Shown here piece after piece: positions 18,717-28,021 of a DNA stretch of 64,000 nucleotides (positions are counted from its first letter, which is position 1; the number at the start of each line of letters is the position of its first letter). The stretch is from Longitalea luteola (GTDB lineage: Bacteria > Bacteroidota > Bacteroidia > Chitinophagales > Chitinophagaceae), in contig NZ_JAFIQX010000003.1 of NCBI RefSeq assembly GCF_017356035.1, positions 124,001 through 188,000 on the forward strand. Direction: 5' to 3'. Both the position numbers and the translations under genes were made by a program. The notes under the pieces are model-generated. The model saw only the letters and a list, made by a program, of their open reading frames with translations. It was not told where the DNA came from and ran no database searches.

Positions 18717-21371
18717 TTACAACAAGCTTTTCACTTTGGCGATCACTTGTTGCAGGTTAGCGGCATCCTGTCCACCGGCTGTGGCAAGGGTTTTTTGTCC
18801 GCCGCCGCCCCCTTTAATGAGCGGGGCAACATGTTCCTTAATGATCTTACCGGCATCCAGCTGGCGGGCGGCCGCCACGGTGTCGGCAATGCCTACAGCA
18901 ACAAAAGGTTTACCGCCGATGTTGGCGCACAGCACTACCAGATGATCATTCAGGTTATTTTTCAGATCAAAGCACAGTTTTTTTAATGCATCGGCATTGC
19001 CTACTTCAACAATATCGCCAACAAACGTAACGCCGTTGATGATCTCATCTTTATGCAGCAGCTCATTGCGGATGCCGACCAGCATGCGGTTTTCCAGGTG
19101 CTCGAGTTTCTTCTTCAGCTCGCTGTTCTCTGCAGCGATGTTCTGAACGGCTTTCAACAGGTCGGCCGGGTTTTTCAACTCTTCTTTTACCTGTTGCAAC
19201 TGAATTAACTGATCGTTGATGTATTGTTCGGCTGCCAGTCCGCAAACAGCTTCAATTCGGCGTACACCTGCAGCTACGGCTGATTCATGTTTTAATTTAA
19301 AGAGGCCCAGTTCGCCGGTAGCGCCCACGTGGGTACCACCGCACAACTCTACGGAATAAGCAGGGTCTATGATCACCACGCGAACAACATCGCCGTATTT
19401 TTCGCCAAAAAGCGCCATGGCGCCCAGTTTCAGGGCTTCTTCCTTGGGCAGTTCCTTGATAACGACGGGTATGTTCTCACGGATCTTTTCATTTACAATG
19501 GCCTCTACTTTGGCTATTTCATCGCCGGTCATTTTAGCGAAATGCGAAAAGTCGAAACGCAGGTATTCATCATTCACCAGCGACCCTTTTTGCGCTACGT
19601 GCGTGCCCAGTACTTTGCGCAGGGCGGCATGCAGCAGGTGTGTGGCAGAGTGGTGAACGGCTGTTCTGGCGCGGCGTTCGGTGTTAATGCGGGCGTCTAC
19701 AATGCCGGTAATATTGATCGGCAGTTTTTCAACAAAATGAATGATGAGGTCATTTTCTTTTTTGGTATCTACTACTGCTACTTCCTCACCTTCAAAATAT
19801 AATGTGCCGGTATCGCCAACCTGTCCGCCGCTTTCTGCATAAAAGGGCGTTTTGGTAAGCACCAGTTGGAACGAGGTTTTTCCTTTGGCGGTCACCTTGC
19901 GGTATTTCAATACTTTGGCTTCGGCCTGGGAATTGTCATAACCCACAAAACTGGTGCTGCCGTCTTCGCTCAATACCATCCAGTCTTCCGCATTCAATGC
20001 GGTAGCGGCGCGGCTGCGGTCTTTTTGTTGCTGCATTTCGGCTTTAAAGCCTTCTTCATCAACCTCGAGGTTGTTTTCCCGGGCAATCAGTCTGGTCAGA
20101 TCTACCGGGAACCCATAAGTATCGTACAGTTCAAAAGCGGCTGAACCGTTGATGGTTTTGTTCTTCGCAGAAGCGATGATCTCGTCGATCTTCTTCAGGC
20201 CTTTTTCCAGCGTACGCAGGAAGGCTTCTTCTTCTTCCTTTACCACTTTGGCAACAAAATCCTTTTGCTGTTGCAGCTCGGGAAACACGGTTTTGAACTG
20301 TTCGGCCAGCACCGGCACCAACTGGTGTAACAGCGGTTGTTTATAGTCGAGATAACTATAATAATAACGAACGGCGCGGCGCAGGATACGGCGGATCACA
20401 TAGCCGGCTCCTGTATTAGAGGGCAGCTGTCCGTCGGCAATGGTAAAGCTGATGGCGCGAATGTGATCGGCCAGCACGCGGAATGCTACTGCCTGGTGCC
20501 ACTCAGCGCCCTCCCGGCCTCCCCCGGGCGGGGGCGAGGCCTTCGGATCGTATTTCTTGTTCGTGATCTTCTCAATGGCAGCAAGGGTGCCGGTGAAAAC
20601 ATCAGAATCGTAGTTGGATTGTTTGCCCTGCAGCACCCGTACCAATCGTTCAAAACCCATCCCGGTGTCAACGTGTTTGGCGGGGAGCGACTCCAGGCTG
20701 CCGTCTTTTTTACGGTTAAATTGCATGAACACGTTGTTCCAGATCTCGATCACCTGCGGGTGGTCATTATTTACCAGTTCGGCGCCGTTCTTCAATTTTC
20801 TTTCTTCGTCAGACCGGCAGTCAACATGGATCTCGGAGCAGGGACCACAGGGGCCGGTATCGCCCATTTCCCAGAAATTATCTTTTTTGTTACCAGCCAG
20901 AATACGATCATCAGCTATCAGTTTAGCCCATTCCGCATAGGCTTCCTCATCTTTGGGCAGCTTTTCCGTGGCATCGCCTTCAAAATAAGTTACATATAAC
21001 CGGTCCTTGGGTATTTTATATACCTCGGTAAGCAGTTCCCAGCTCCAGGCTATGGCTTCTTTTTTAAAATAGTCGCCGAAGCTCCAGTTGCCCAGCATTT
21101 CAAACATGGTATGATGGTAGGTATCAACGCCCACTTCTTCCAGGTCGTTGTGTTTTCCGCTTACCCTGAGGCATTTCTGCGTATCGGCCACTCTCGGGAA
21201 CGGCGCTTTTTTATTACCCAGGAAATAGTCTTTGAACTGGTTCATCCCCGCATTGGTAAAAAGCAGGGTAGGGTCATTTTTTACCACAATAGGAGCCGAT
21301 GGTACAATTTCGTGTCCTTTCTTGCGGAAAAATTCCATGAAAAGCTGTCGTATTTCTGCGCTGGTCATCAT
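18717..21371 (-). CDS. alaS: Alanyl-tRNA synthetase with an in-frame GC-rich insertion
   Basis: AlaRS, 884 residues, which charges tRNAAla. It contains the class II catalytic domain (FTNAGMNQFKDYFLG, MFEMLGNWSFGDYFK), the editing domain with HHSATHLLH and CGGTH zinc-binding motifs, and the C-Ala region ending in GGGGGQKTLATAGG. At about residues 275-291, between KKYD and AVAFRVLADHIRA, there is an extra segment PKASPPPGGGREGAEWHQ not expected in the family. It is encoded by a GC-rich palindrome (20506-20541). All motifs downstream are intact, so the insertion is in frame and probably tolerated in a surface loop. Confidence 0.97.
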   Translation of the reverse strand: MMTSAEIRQLFMEFFRKKGHEIVPSAPIVVKNDPTLLFTNAGMNQFKDYFLGNKKAPFPRVADTQKCLRVSGKHNDLEEVGVDTYHHTMFEMLGNWSFGDYFKKEAIAWSWELLTEVYKIPKDRLYVTYFEGDATEKLPKDEEAYAEWAKLIADDRILAGNKKDNFWEMGDTGPCGPCSEIHVDCRSDEERKLKNGAELVNNDHPQVIEIWNNVFMQFNRKKDGSLESLPAKHVDTGMGFERLVRVLQGKQSNYDSDVFTGTLAAIEKITNKKYDPKASPPPGGGREGAEWHQAVAFRVLADHIRAISFTIADGQLPSNTGAGYVIRRILRRAVRYYYSYLDYKQPLLHQLVPVLAEQFKTVFPELQQQKDFVAKVVKEEEEAFLRTLEKGLKKIDEIIASAKNKTINGSAAFELYDTYGFPVDLTRLIARENNLEVDEEGFKAEMQQQKDRSRAATALNAEDWMVLSEDGSTSFVGYDNSQAEAKVLKYRKVTAKGKTSFQLVLTKTPFYAESGGQVGDTGTLYFEGEEVAVVDTKKENDLIIHFVEKLPINITGIVDARINTERRARTAVHHSATHLLHAALRKVLGTHVAQKGSLVNDEYLRFDFSHFAKMTGDEIAKVEAIVNEKIRENIPVVIKELPKEEALKLGAMALFGEKYGDVVRVVIIDPAYSVELCGGTHVGATGELGLFKLKHESAVAAGVRRIEAVCGLAAEQYINDQLIQLQQVKEELKNPADLLKAVQNIAAENSELKKKLEHLENRMLVGIRNELLHKDEIINGVTFVGDIVEVGNADALKKLCFDLKNNLNDHLVVLCANIGGKPFVAVGIADTVAAARQLDAGKIIKEHVAPLIKGGGGGQKTLATAGGQDAANLQQVIAKVKSLL
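20506..20541. repeat. GC-rich palindromic element inside alaS
   Basis: Arms GGCCTCCCCC (20516-20525) and GGGGGCGAGGCC (20530-20541, one extra C) surround a GGGC loop. The composition differs sharply from the flanking coding sequence, and the segment encodes the PPPGGGREG stretch absent from typical AlaRS. Its placement resembles palindromic elements known to lodge in frame in Rickettsia genes; homology to those is not claimed. Confidence 0.7.
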
Positions 21372-21385
21372 AAAACGGAACGATC

Positions 21386-21419
21386 TTTGATAAAATTGGC
21401 TCTTAAGCCTTTATATTTG
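21386..21419 (+). promoter_or_regulatory. Putative promoter of the M23 peptidase gene
   Basis: TTTG at 21386-21389, a 22-bp spacer, and TATATTTG at 21412-21419 fit the Bacteroidota TTTG/TAnnTTTG arrangement with slightly long spacing. The start codon is at 21509, giving a leader of roughly 85 nt. The element lies between divergent alaS and the peptidase gene. Confidence 0.5.
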
Positions 21420-21508
21420 TAAAAGTTACCAATTTGGGCAACGGCTGCAAAGGTAACTTAATTCGGGCTGTTTTGCTGAAAAGCAACCTTGGTAATCGGC
21501 TTGTATCC

Positions 21509-22480
21509 ATGAAGAAAATCAAGTACTACTACAATACCAATACTCTCCGATATGAAAAGCTGGAGACTCCGCTGCATGTAAAGTTGCTGCGGGTGCTCGG
21601 TTTTATATCGGCCGCCATAGTCACTTCTATTATAATTGTTTCCATCGCTTACCGGTATTTCCCTTCCACCAAGGAAAAAGCATTGATGCAGTATAATGAA
21701 CAGCTGCAGGAGCGCTATTGGGTGCTCGATGAGCAGGTTGCCAAAATGCAGCAGCGCATGACCCAATTGGAGGAACGCGACAATGATATTTACCGCACCA
21801 TTTTCGAGGCCAATCCCATTCCCGACAGTATGCGGGCAAAAGACCTTGCCCAGCAAAAGGAAATGGAAATGGTGGCCAGCATGACCAATTACGAGCTCGA
21901 AAACTCCATCGTACACTCGCTTCGCAACCTGGAGAACCGCATGGCGGCCCAGGAGAAATCTTATGTTGAAATAACCGGGTTCATCAAGAATAAGGAACAA
22001 CTGTTAGCCTGTACGCCGGCCATACAGCCGGTGAGCAACAGCGACCTGAAACGGGTAGCCTCCGGTTTCGGTTACCGCATCGACCCGGTTTATAAAACCG
22101 TGAAGTTCCATGGCGGCCTCGATTTTGCGGCTCCCCAGGGAACACCGATCTATGCCACCGCCAATGGCACCGTTAAGATCGCCGGCAACCTCGGTAATGG
22201 TTATGGCAATCACGTGATCCTGAACCATGGTTATGGTTACGAAACACTGTATGGCCACATGTACCGCATTAAAGTTAAACCCGGCGAACGCATCAAACGC
22301 GGTGAGATCATTGGATGGGTGGGCAGTACCGGAAAATCAACTGGTCCGCACTGCCATTATGAAGTACATAAGAATGGACGTCACCTCGATCCGGTTTACT
22401 TCTTCTACAACGACCTTTCACCCGAACAGTTCGACCGCTTGCTGAAGATGTCATCTTCAAGCAACCAAAGCTTTGATTAG
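21509..22480 (+). CDS. Membrane-anchored M23 (LytM-type) peptidoglycan endopeptidase
   Basis: A protein of 323 residues, counted from the ATG at 21509. I prefer this start over one 75 bp upstream because MKKIKYYYN is followed by a normal topology. One transmembrane segment lies at about 28-48, a coiled coil at about 55-100, and the LytM domain at about 180-290. The zinc ligands are seen as HGGLD (His201, Asp205) and HCH (His281, His283), with catalytic His250 in LYGHM, so it should be active rather than an EnvC/NlpD-like activator. Its likely role is cleavage of peptide cross-bridges during growth or division. It is transcribed divergently from alaS. Confidence 0.93.
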   Translation: MKKIKYYYNTNTLRYEKLETPLHVKLLRVLGFISAAIVTSIIIVSIAYRYFPSTKEKALMQYNEQLQERYWVLDEQVAKMQQRMTQLEERDNDIYRTIFEANPIPDSMRAKDLAQQKEMEMVASMTNYELENSIVHSLRNLENRMAAQEKSYVEITGFIKNKEQLLACTPAIQPVSNSDLKRVASGFGYRIDPVYKTVKFHGGLDFAAPQGTPIYATANGTVKIAGNLGNGYGNHVILNHGYGYETLYGHMYRIKVKPGERIKRGEIIGWVGSTGKSTGPHCHYEVHKNGRHLDPVYFFYNDLSPEQFDRLLKMSSSSNQSFD

Positions 22481-22484
22481 TAGG

Positions 22485-22686
22485 TGAATGGTCAATCTTT
22501 CTTAAACATAATGATCTTTTTGCGTCACCGGAATCCCCTGCGTATACGCAGCTTTAAGTGTTCATCAAACAATTTTAATATAGCCGTTGTTATTGGAGGC
22601 TGGTATGTCTGTTGTCTGAATAAGCCACTGGCTTTCAGCAGTTGATGGCTTGTATTTCATTCGCCATTGACCATTCACCATTGACC
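22485..22686. repeat. CCATTSA heptamer element with inverted arms
   Basis: The left arm TGAATGGTCAAT is at 22485-22496. Its inverted counterpart, three CCATTSA heptamers, is at 22664-22686. The core between them is about 165 bp and shows no gene. The element starts 4 bp after the M23 gene stop. Confidence 0.65.
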
Positions 22687-22725
22687 GATTCTGACATTTA
22701 TATGACTGCTAAACCTAATAAAGCA

Positions 22726-22757
22726 TTGGGAAATGTAACGTTCGCCCTTTAAATTTG
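22726..22757 (+). promoter_or_regulatory. Putative promoter of the AraC regulator gene
   Basis: TTG at 22726-22728, a 21-bp spacer, and TAAATTTG at 22750-22757 are a good match to the Bacteroidota promoter. The ATG at 22767 is only 9 bp downstream, implying a very short leader. Confidence 0.6.
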
Positions 22758-22766
22758 CACCCGATT

Positions 22767-23708
22767 ATGTACAATCCGCCTGATATACTTTCACTGGCTT
22801 ACAAGCAACCGATCATGCACGATCAGTTACAACTGTTGCAGGAAAAAGAGCAGCAGATGCCTGGCTCGGTTCAATATGCCATTAAAAGATACCGGAAACA
22901 TGCGCAATGGAATATCGAGGATACCGGCGTGTTGGTATATCATTACAAAAAAGCTGCACCCCAGGAGAACTATGTGGAGCTGCGTTTTTGTATTGCGGGT
23001 AATATGTATTGTAATCAGAAAGAAGTTGAGTGTGATAACTGTAAACTCAACACGTCGAAAGCCTGTGCCGAAAGAGTCGAGAGCATCGATGTCATGAGCT
23101 TCCGTTTCTCCGCCGTGCATTTATCACAATTTGTAAAGCCCGGTAAGCTGAAGACCATTACCGATGAGGTGCTGCAATTTGTTCATCCTTCTTCTTTTTC
23201 CAAGATCCTTCCTTTATGCGGCCGCACCCGCCAGGTGCTGGAGGCATTACTAAGTCATACGTATACTGATAGCCTGGAGAATATCTTTATCAACGGCCAA
23301 AGCCAGATGCTGTTGTTGTACAGCCTCGAATGTATGCTGGGCGATGACAAAGAGATTGAATCATTCCAGTGCAAATTCCTGGCAAATGAAGCCGATCGCG
23401 AAAAGATCGTTAAGGCCCGGGAAATATTACTGCAACATATTGGTGAGCCTATTACCATTAAGGAACTCAGCCGAAAAGTGGCCATCAATGAATGCTATCT
23501 GAAGAAAGGTTTTAAAGAACTGTACGGTACCACCATCTTCGACTTCTACCAAAGCCAGCGCATGGAGCATGCACGGTATTTATTATATGAAAAAGGATTA
23601 ACCGTAACCGAAGTATCTATGATGCTGGGCTATTCTTCCATCTCACATTTTTCCACTGCATTTAAAAAACAAACCGGCCTCAAGCCTTGTGAATTGTTAT
23701 TGCACTAA
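22767..23708 (+). CDS. AraC-family transcriptional regulator, PchR-like
   Basis: A regulator of 313 residues, counted from the ATG at 22767; a TTG 12 bp upstream is less likely. The C-terminal 100 residues form the double helix-turn-helix of the AraC family (ITIKELSRKVAINECYLKKG and the VTEVSMMLGYSSISHFSTAFKK stretch, KQTGLKPCELL). The N-terminal half has the VELRFCIAGNMYC pattern resembling PchR-type siderophore regulators, plus a cluster of Cys residues (CDNCKLNTSKAC) that could bind metal. It lies upstream of a PepSY-TM protein gene on the same strand. Regulation of iron or siderophore uptake is inference from that context. Confidence 0.85.
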   Translation: MYNPPDILSLAYKQPIMHDQLQLLQEKEQQMPGSVQYAIKRYRKHAQWNIEDTGVLVYHYKKAAPQENYVELRFCIAGNMYCNQKEVECDNCKLNTSKACAERVESIDVMSFRFSAVHLSQFVKPGKLKTITDEVLQFVHPSSFSKILPLCGRTRQVLEALLSHTYTDSLENIFINGQSQMLLLYSLECMLGDDKEIESFQCKFLANEADREKIVKAREILLQHIGEPITIKELSRKVAINECYLKKGFKELYGTTIFDFYQSQRMEHARYLLYEKGLTVTEVSMMLGYSSISHFSTAFKKQTGLKPCELLLH

Positions 23709-23917
23709 TGCATAACTTTCCCGCATAAGGCCCTGATACCTTGCAGAACGGAAAGCTGAATCAGTTTGAGCCAGCATTAAGCCTTTGGCTTTCAGCCTTC
23801 AGCATTTTTTCAGTTTTTTCTTATTGCGTAAACCATTTTACCGATTCTATAACGGGAATTTAAACTTGTAGTAGCATTTTTGTTGCTGATCGTCCATGGT
23901 TGGCGCAATTTTATAAT

Positions 23918-25054
23918 ATGACTGTTAAAAAGATAATCGGAAAAATTCATTTGTGGCTGGGGTTTACTTCAGGGATCATTGTTTTCGTAATCGCCGTTAC
24001 CGGCTGTTTATATGCTTTTCAGGCTGAAATAAGTGCGATGAGCGGAAAAAGCTACCAGCAGGTGGTTCCGCAAAATGCACCGTACCTGTTGCCTACACAA
24101 ATAAAGCAGATCGCCGAAGCGAAGCTGCCTGGAAAACATCTGCACAGTGTGCAGTATGGCGCCAGGGACAAGGCGGTGGTAGTAACTTTTTACGGTCTTG
24201 ATCCTGACTATTATTATGCCATCTATGTGAATCCCTATTCCGGCGAAGTACTGAAGGTGAAGAATATGGACCGCGATTTCTTTCGCATCATCCTGATGGG
24301 CCATTATTACCTGTGGCTGCCGCATGAAGTGGGCCAGCGCATAGCCATTTATTCTACCATCATTTTTGTGGTGATGATGATCACCGGTCTCATCTTATGG
24401 TGGCCCAGGAGCAAAGCCGCAGCCAGGCAACGCTTCTCCATTAAATGGAGTGCCGCCTGGCGCCGGAAGAATTACGATCTGCATAATGTGCTTGGCTTTT
24501 ATATGACCTGGGTGGTTATTTTCATTGCCATCACCGGACTGGTGTTTGGATGGCAACTGCTGGCAAATGCCATTTATAAAACAGCAGGTGGTAAGAAGTC
24601 ACTGACCTATGCGGAGCCCTTGTCGGATACAACCAAAATAGCGCAGGCCGTTTCCATGCCGGTTGATAAGTTATGGTTGCAGGTGCAGCAGGAGCACCGC
24701 GATGCCGAAACCATCGATATGCATTTTCCGTCAACAGATTCTTCCTCCATTGAGGTGGCCGTGAATACCGATGCGGATACCTACTGGAAAACTGACTACC
24801 GGTTCTTTGACCAGTACACCATGAAAGAATTACCGGTGAATCATATTTATGGCCGCTTCAAAGATGCGAAAGCGGCTGATAAGTTATTAAGAATGAATTA
24901 TGATATCCATGTGGGTGCTATTTGGGGCCTGCCGGGAAAGATCCTGGCTTTTTGCGGATCGCTTATTGCGGCCAGTCTGCCCGTTACAGGTTTTATGATC
25001 TGGTGGGGCAGGAGAAAGAAAAAGCCCTCCCGAAAATCGAGAAGGCTGTACTAA
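23918..25054 (+). CDS. PepSY-associated TM-helix protein, putative siderophore-linked reductase
   Basis: An integral inner-membrane protein of 378 residues, counted from the ATG at 23918. It has a transmembrane helix at about 10-33 (HLWLGFTSGIIVFVIAVTG), a periplasmic PepSY-like region, a helix pair near 125-150 and 185-210, and a final helix near 335-365. Conserved His residues (KIHLWLG, GHYYLWLP, YDLHNVLGFY, DIHVGAIWGLPGK) sit in or near the membrane as expected for haem-binding or iron-reducing members of this family. These proteins are often found beside TonB siderophore receptors; here the neighbour is an AraC/PchR-like regulator. The exact activity is unproven. Confidence 0.85.
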   Translation: MTVKKIIGKIHLWLGFTSGIIVFVIAVTGCLYAFQAEISAMSGKSYQQVVPQNAPYLLPTQIKQIAEAKLPGKHLHSVQYGARDKAVVVTFYGLDPDYYYAIYVNPYSGEVLKVKNMDRDFFRIILMGHYYLWLPHEVGQRIAIYSTIIFVVMMITGLILWWPRSKAAARQRFSIKWSAAWRRKNYDLHNVLGFYMTWVVIFIAITGLVFGWQLLANAIYKTAGGKKSLTYAEPLSDTTKIAQAVSMPVDKLWLQVQQEHRDAETIDMHFPSTDSSSIEVAVNTDADTYWKTDYRFFDQYTMKELPVNHIYGRFKDAKAADKLLRMNYDIHVGAIWGLPGKILAFCGSLIAASLPVTGFMIWWGRRKKKPSRKSRRLY

Positions 25055-25085
25055 TCAAATACCATTAACCATTAAACCTTATCCT

Positions 25086-25139
25086 ATGAAAACACAAAGA
25101 TACATATAAAATCATTGATATGTATCTTTGTGTTTTCAT
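25086..25139. terminator. Perfect 22-bp inverted repeat between convergent genes
   Basis: Arms of 22 bp (starting ATGAAAACAC, ending TGTGTTTTCAT) are perfectly complementary around a 10-nt loop. They lie between the convergent PepSY and DUF5009 genes. Position suggests a bidirectional terminator, but the stem is AT-rich and the following T-run is short, so a different role such as a small hairpin element is possible. Confidence 0.65.
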
Positions 25140-25168
25140 TTTAGAACTTGTTAACAGAAATCAATTTG

Positions 25169-26359
25169 TCAGATCTTCAGCCGGATGCGCCATTTCTCCA
25201 GCAGGCCGGTCAACAAAATGATCAGCAGGGCAAAGATCAAAGATTTCACAATACCGATGCTCCCGGTTAACAGCAGGGCAGGCAGGCTCACACCAATCAA
25301 TGGAAACAACGGGTAAAAGATATACGGCAGCAAATAAGCCGTCAGCGTACTGGTGCCTGCTGGTTTCAGCATGGCGAACGCTGCTTGTTTGTTTTTTCGG
25401 TCAACCAGCCAGACCAATGCAGCAAAGACCAATATGCTGATGCCGGTGCAGATCATCACCCAGGAAGGTGTTGCGCGGATCTTTGAAATACCTGCCAGTG
25501 GTCTGATCGCAAATCCACCGGCCAACATAATTACGCCCAGCAGCAGGAGCAGCATCAGGCAATGAGTGTATTTGCCTTTGTCAGCCAGTCCGGCATACAA
25601 CACAGCGGTAATGATGCCGGCCATGGTGAGGGAAGGCGAGGAGCCGTCGCCGGTGATCCAGACGTAGGGCTTCACAGGTTCAAGCACCTGCAGCCATCCT
25701 GCCTTTGCAGCAATATTGAATAAGGTGAAGAAAAGGAGGGCGCCAATCAATACCGGCAGTTTTCCTTTTGCATATAGGAAAATGAGGGCCGACAGCAGGT
25801 ATGACCAACCGATAAGTCCCAGGATACCCCACCAATGCGGCTTCAACCAAACCCTTTCTCCGTTTTCACTGCCCTTGTACATGATAGCCAGGAATGCCAG
25901 CAGCACAATGCCCGCGCTTTGCAGCAAGATCTTTTTTTGTCTACTCAAAGAGGGTGTATAATCCAGCCAGATCAGGAAATAACTGATGGTGAGTAATATT
26001 TCCCAGATGGCTTTCGGCAGCAACGCCGCTTCGTTATTATAGCTTTCGAGGTTTACGTGAAAGAAACCCATAACCAGCAGCGCAATCGTTCGCACCAGGA
26101 TGTGACCAAGGATGTTGGTTTGCGAAGCGCCCTTCGCCCAGCGGTTGCCAATGGCAAAAGGAATGGAAAGGCCAACGATAAACAGAAAGGCGGGGAATAC
26201 CGTGTCAGCCAAACCCATTCCATCTTCAGCGGCCTCCGTATGTTCAAGCCATTGTGGAATAGCTGACAGGGTCCATAGATCATTTACAAAGATCATCAGG
26301 AACATGGTCAATGCTCTGAATACATCGATAGATGCAAGTCGCTGTTTGAATGAGGGCAT
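25169..26359 (-). CDS. DUF5009/HGSNAT-like multi-pass membrane acyltransferase family protein
   Basis: A hydrophobic protein of 396 residues with about ten transmembrane helices. I chose the ATG at 26359 because the frame upstream only offers a TTG and the family begins near RLASIDVFRALTMFLMIFVND. That opening motif and the ADTVFPAFLFIVGLSIPFAI stretch are typical of the DUF5009/heparan-alpha-glucosaminide N-acetyltransferase-related group, which includes NagX-like proteins. A role in acetylating or handling amino sugars is inferred from family knowledge; neighbours do not help. It is convergent with the PepSY gene and preceded by the 21-bp CATG repeat array. Confidence 0.82.
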   Translation of the reverse strand: MPSFKQRLASIDVFRALTMFLMIFVNDLWTLSAIPQWLEHTEAAEDGMGLADTVFPAFLFIVGLSIPFAIGNRWAKGASQTNILGHILVRTIALLVMGFFHVNLESYNNEAALLPKAIWEILLTISYFLIWLDYTPSLSRQKKILLQSAGIVLLAFLAIMYKGSENGERVWLKPHWWGILGLIGWSYLLSALIFLYAKGKLPVLIGALLFFTLFNIAAKAGWLQVLEPVKPYVWITGDGSSPSLTMAGIITAVLYAGLADKGKYTHCLMLLLLLGVIMLAGGFAIRPLAGISKIRATPSWVMICTGISILVFAALVWLVDRKNKQAAFAMLKPAGTSTLTAYLLPYIFYPLFPLIGVSLPALLLTGSIGIVKSLIFALLIILLTGLLEKWRIRLKI

Positions 26360-26412
26360 ACTGTTCAGTTCGGTTACAAAAGCGTTGGGTCTATGCAATA
26401 AACTGTGTCAGG

Positions 26413-26563
26413 TTTTTCATGAATTTCTACACTGTTTTCATGCAAACGGACCCCTTTTGCATGAAATTTCACACCTTTTTCGTGAAAACGATGTCGTTTT
26501 TCATGAAAAAATTTCGTGAAAAAAGCTACGTATTTCAATGAACGCATATCGTTTTCGTGTAAA
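26413..26563. repeat. 21-bp periodic CATG/CGTG palindrome array
   Basis: Sites of the form TTTTCATGAAA (variants TTTCGTGAA) have their CATG or CGTG cores at 26418, 26439, 26460, 26481 and 26502, exactly 21 bp apart. After a 13-bp step, cores follow at 26515, 26536 (CAAT) and 26556. The array is upstream of the DUF5009 gene. Read on the - strand it gives a heptapeptide pattern of the FHEKGVK type, but I do not call a gene because both strands are open and no supported start exists. Confidence 0.8.
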
Positions 26564-26602
26564 AAGCTTTTATCCCGCCGGCTATCCACTCTTATATCAA
26601 TG

Positions 26603-26639
26603 AAAAAAGCCGCATCGGGATTTAATCCTTCAACGGCTT
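26603..26639 (-). terminator. Terminator of the haem gene cluster after hemL
   Basis: On the - strand AAGCCG pairs with CGGCTT around an inner GGAT/ATCC stem, and six T follow. It is 89 bp downstream of the hemL stop. Confidence 0.75.
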
Positions 26640-26727
26640 AATATAAAGTATTTGTTCGTAAACAGCTAGCACCTGAATAATCGGCTTACTAAACAGCTCA
26701 AATGACTTACAAACAGTACGACATATT

Positions 26728-28014
26728 TTATAATATCTCCTGTAAGCTGTCTTTTGCTGCCTGAATGGTAATATCCAGGTCTTCTTTCGTAAGCGCACTA
26801 CTGAGGAACCAGGTCTCATAAGCGGAGGGCGGTAAATACACTCCGCGTTTCAGCATGGCATGGAAGAATTTTTTGAACAGCTCATTATTGGCAGCGGCTG
26901 CTGATGAAAAATTGATCACCGGATGCTCACTGAAATGTACGCTGATCATAGAGCCCAGCTGGTTGATCACATAGGACGTACCGCTTGCTTTCAACACATC
27001 ATTGAGCCCGTTGCGCAGATAGCTGGTAGATTCATCCAACTGTTTATAAATAGCCGGATTTTCTTTCAGCGTTTTTAACATGACGAAACCGGCGATCATG
27101 GCCAGCGGGTTGCCGCTCAGGGTGCCTGCCTGGTACACATTGCCCAGTGGTGAGATGTGTTGCATGATCTCTTTTTTACCACCAAAAGCGCCTACAGGCA
27201 TACCACCGCCGATCACTTTACCATAGGTAACCAGGTCGGCATCTACGTTTAACCGTTCCTGTGCACCGCCGGGTGCGAGCCGGAAACCGGTCATTACTTC
27301 ATCCATGATGAAGACTATGCCGTTTTTGTCGCAGATCGACCGCAATCCTTCCAGGAAGCCGGGTTGGGGCAGAATACAACCCATATTACCGGCAACCGGT
27401 TCTATAATGATGGCTGCAATTTCACCCTGGTGTTCTGTTACCAGTTGTTGAACAGCGGCCAGATCGTTATACGCACAGGTAAGGGTGTCATTGGCTACAC
27501 CGGCTGTTACACCCGGAACGGTTTGAATATTGAATGTAGCCACACCGCTGCCTGCTTTTACCAGGAACGAATCTGCATGACCGTGATAACAGCCTTCAAA
27601 TTTGATGACCTTGTTGCGGCCGGTATAACCTCTTGCCAGCCTGATGGCGCTCATACAGGCTTCGGTACCACTGCTTACCATACGAATGAGGTCAACGTTT
27701 GGCGCCATGCTGATGATGAGCTCGGCCATTTCAATTTCCAGTTCGGTAGGAGCGCCAAACGAAGTAGAATATTGAGCATATTCCTGTATGGCTTTCACCA
27801 CGGGTTCATAAGCATGACCCAGGATCATTGGTCCCCAGGAATTGATGTAATCGATGTAGCGGTTGCCATCGGCATCGAACATATAAGCGCCCTTGGCCGA
27901 CTTCATGAATACCGGCGTTCCGCCCACGCTTTTGAAGGCCCGTACGGGAGAATTGACACCTCCGGGAATGCTTTGCTGCGCCCGGGAAAATAAAGCAATA
28001 CTTTTATCAATCAT
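26728..28014 (-). CDS. hemL: Glutamate-1-semialdehyde 2,1-aminomutase
   Basis: HemL, 428 residues, a cytosolic PLP enzyme converting glutamate-1-semialdehyde to 5-aminolevulinate, the second committed step of C5-pathway haem synthesis. The start is the ATG at 28014, giving [14 protein letters not shown]; the TTG 21 bp upstream is less likely. Motifs include [12 protein letters not shown] near the N-terminus, [37 protein letters not shown] and the PLP lysine in [17 protein letters not shown]. It is the last gene of the haem cluster, 45 bp after hemB, with a TGCTGATG-type octamer repeat in the gap. Confidence 0.97.
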   Translation of the reverse strand: MIDKSIALFSRAQQSIPGGVNSPVRAFKSVGGTPVFMKSAKGAYMFDADGNRYIDYINSWGPMILGHAYEPVVKAIQEYAQYSTSFGAPTELEIEMAELIISMAPNVDLIRMVSSGTEACMSAIRLARGYTGRNKVIKFEGCYHGHADSFLVKAGSGVATFNIQTVPGVTAGVANDTLTCAYNDLAAVQQLVTEHQGEIAAIIIEPVAGNMGCILPQPGFLEGLRSICDKNGIVFIMDEVMTGFRLAPGGAQERLNVDADLVTYGKVIGGGMPVGAFGGKKEIMQHISPLGNVYQAGTLSGNPLAMIAGFVMLKTLKENPAIYKQLDESTSYLRNGLNDVLKASGTSYVINQLGSMISVHFSEHPVINFSSAAAANNELFKKFFHAMLKRGVYLPPSAYETWFLSSALTKEDLDITIQAAKDSLQEIL

Positions 28015-28021
28015 AGTTTTT

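Noticed and set aside
20337-20999. A 220-residue + strand ORF opposite alaS
   Set aside because: Antisense shadow of a conserved synthetase gene.
26359-26589. Small protein on the - strand with FHEK heptads
   Set aside because: The frame comes from the 21-bp repeat, both strands are open, and it starts with a GTG without support; kept only as a finding about the repeat.
27364-27993. A 209-residue + strand ORF opposite hemL
   Set aside because: It is antisense to a clear hemL gene and its composition follows the opposite-strand codons.
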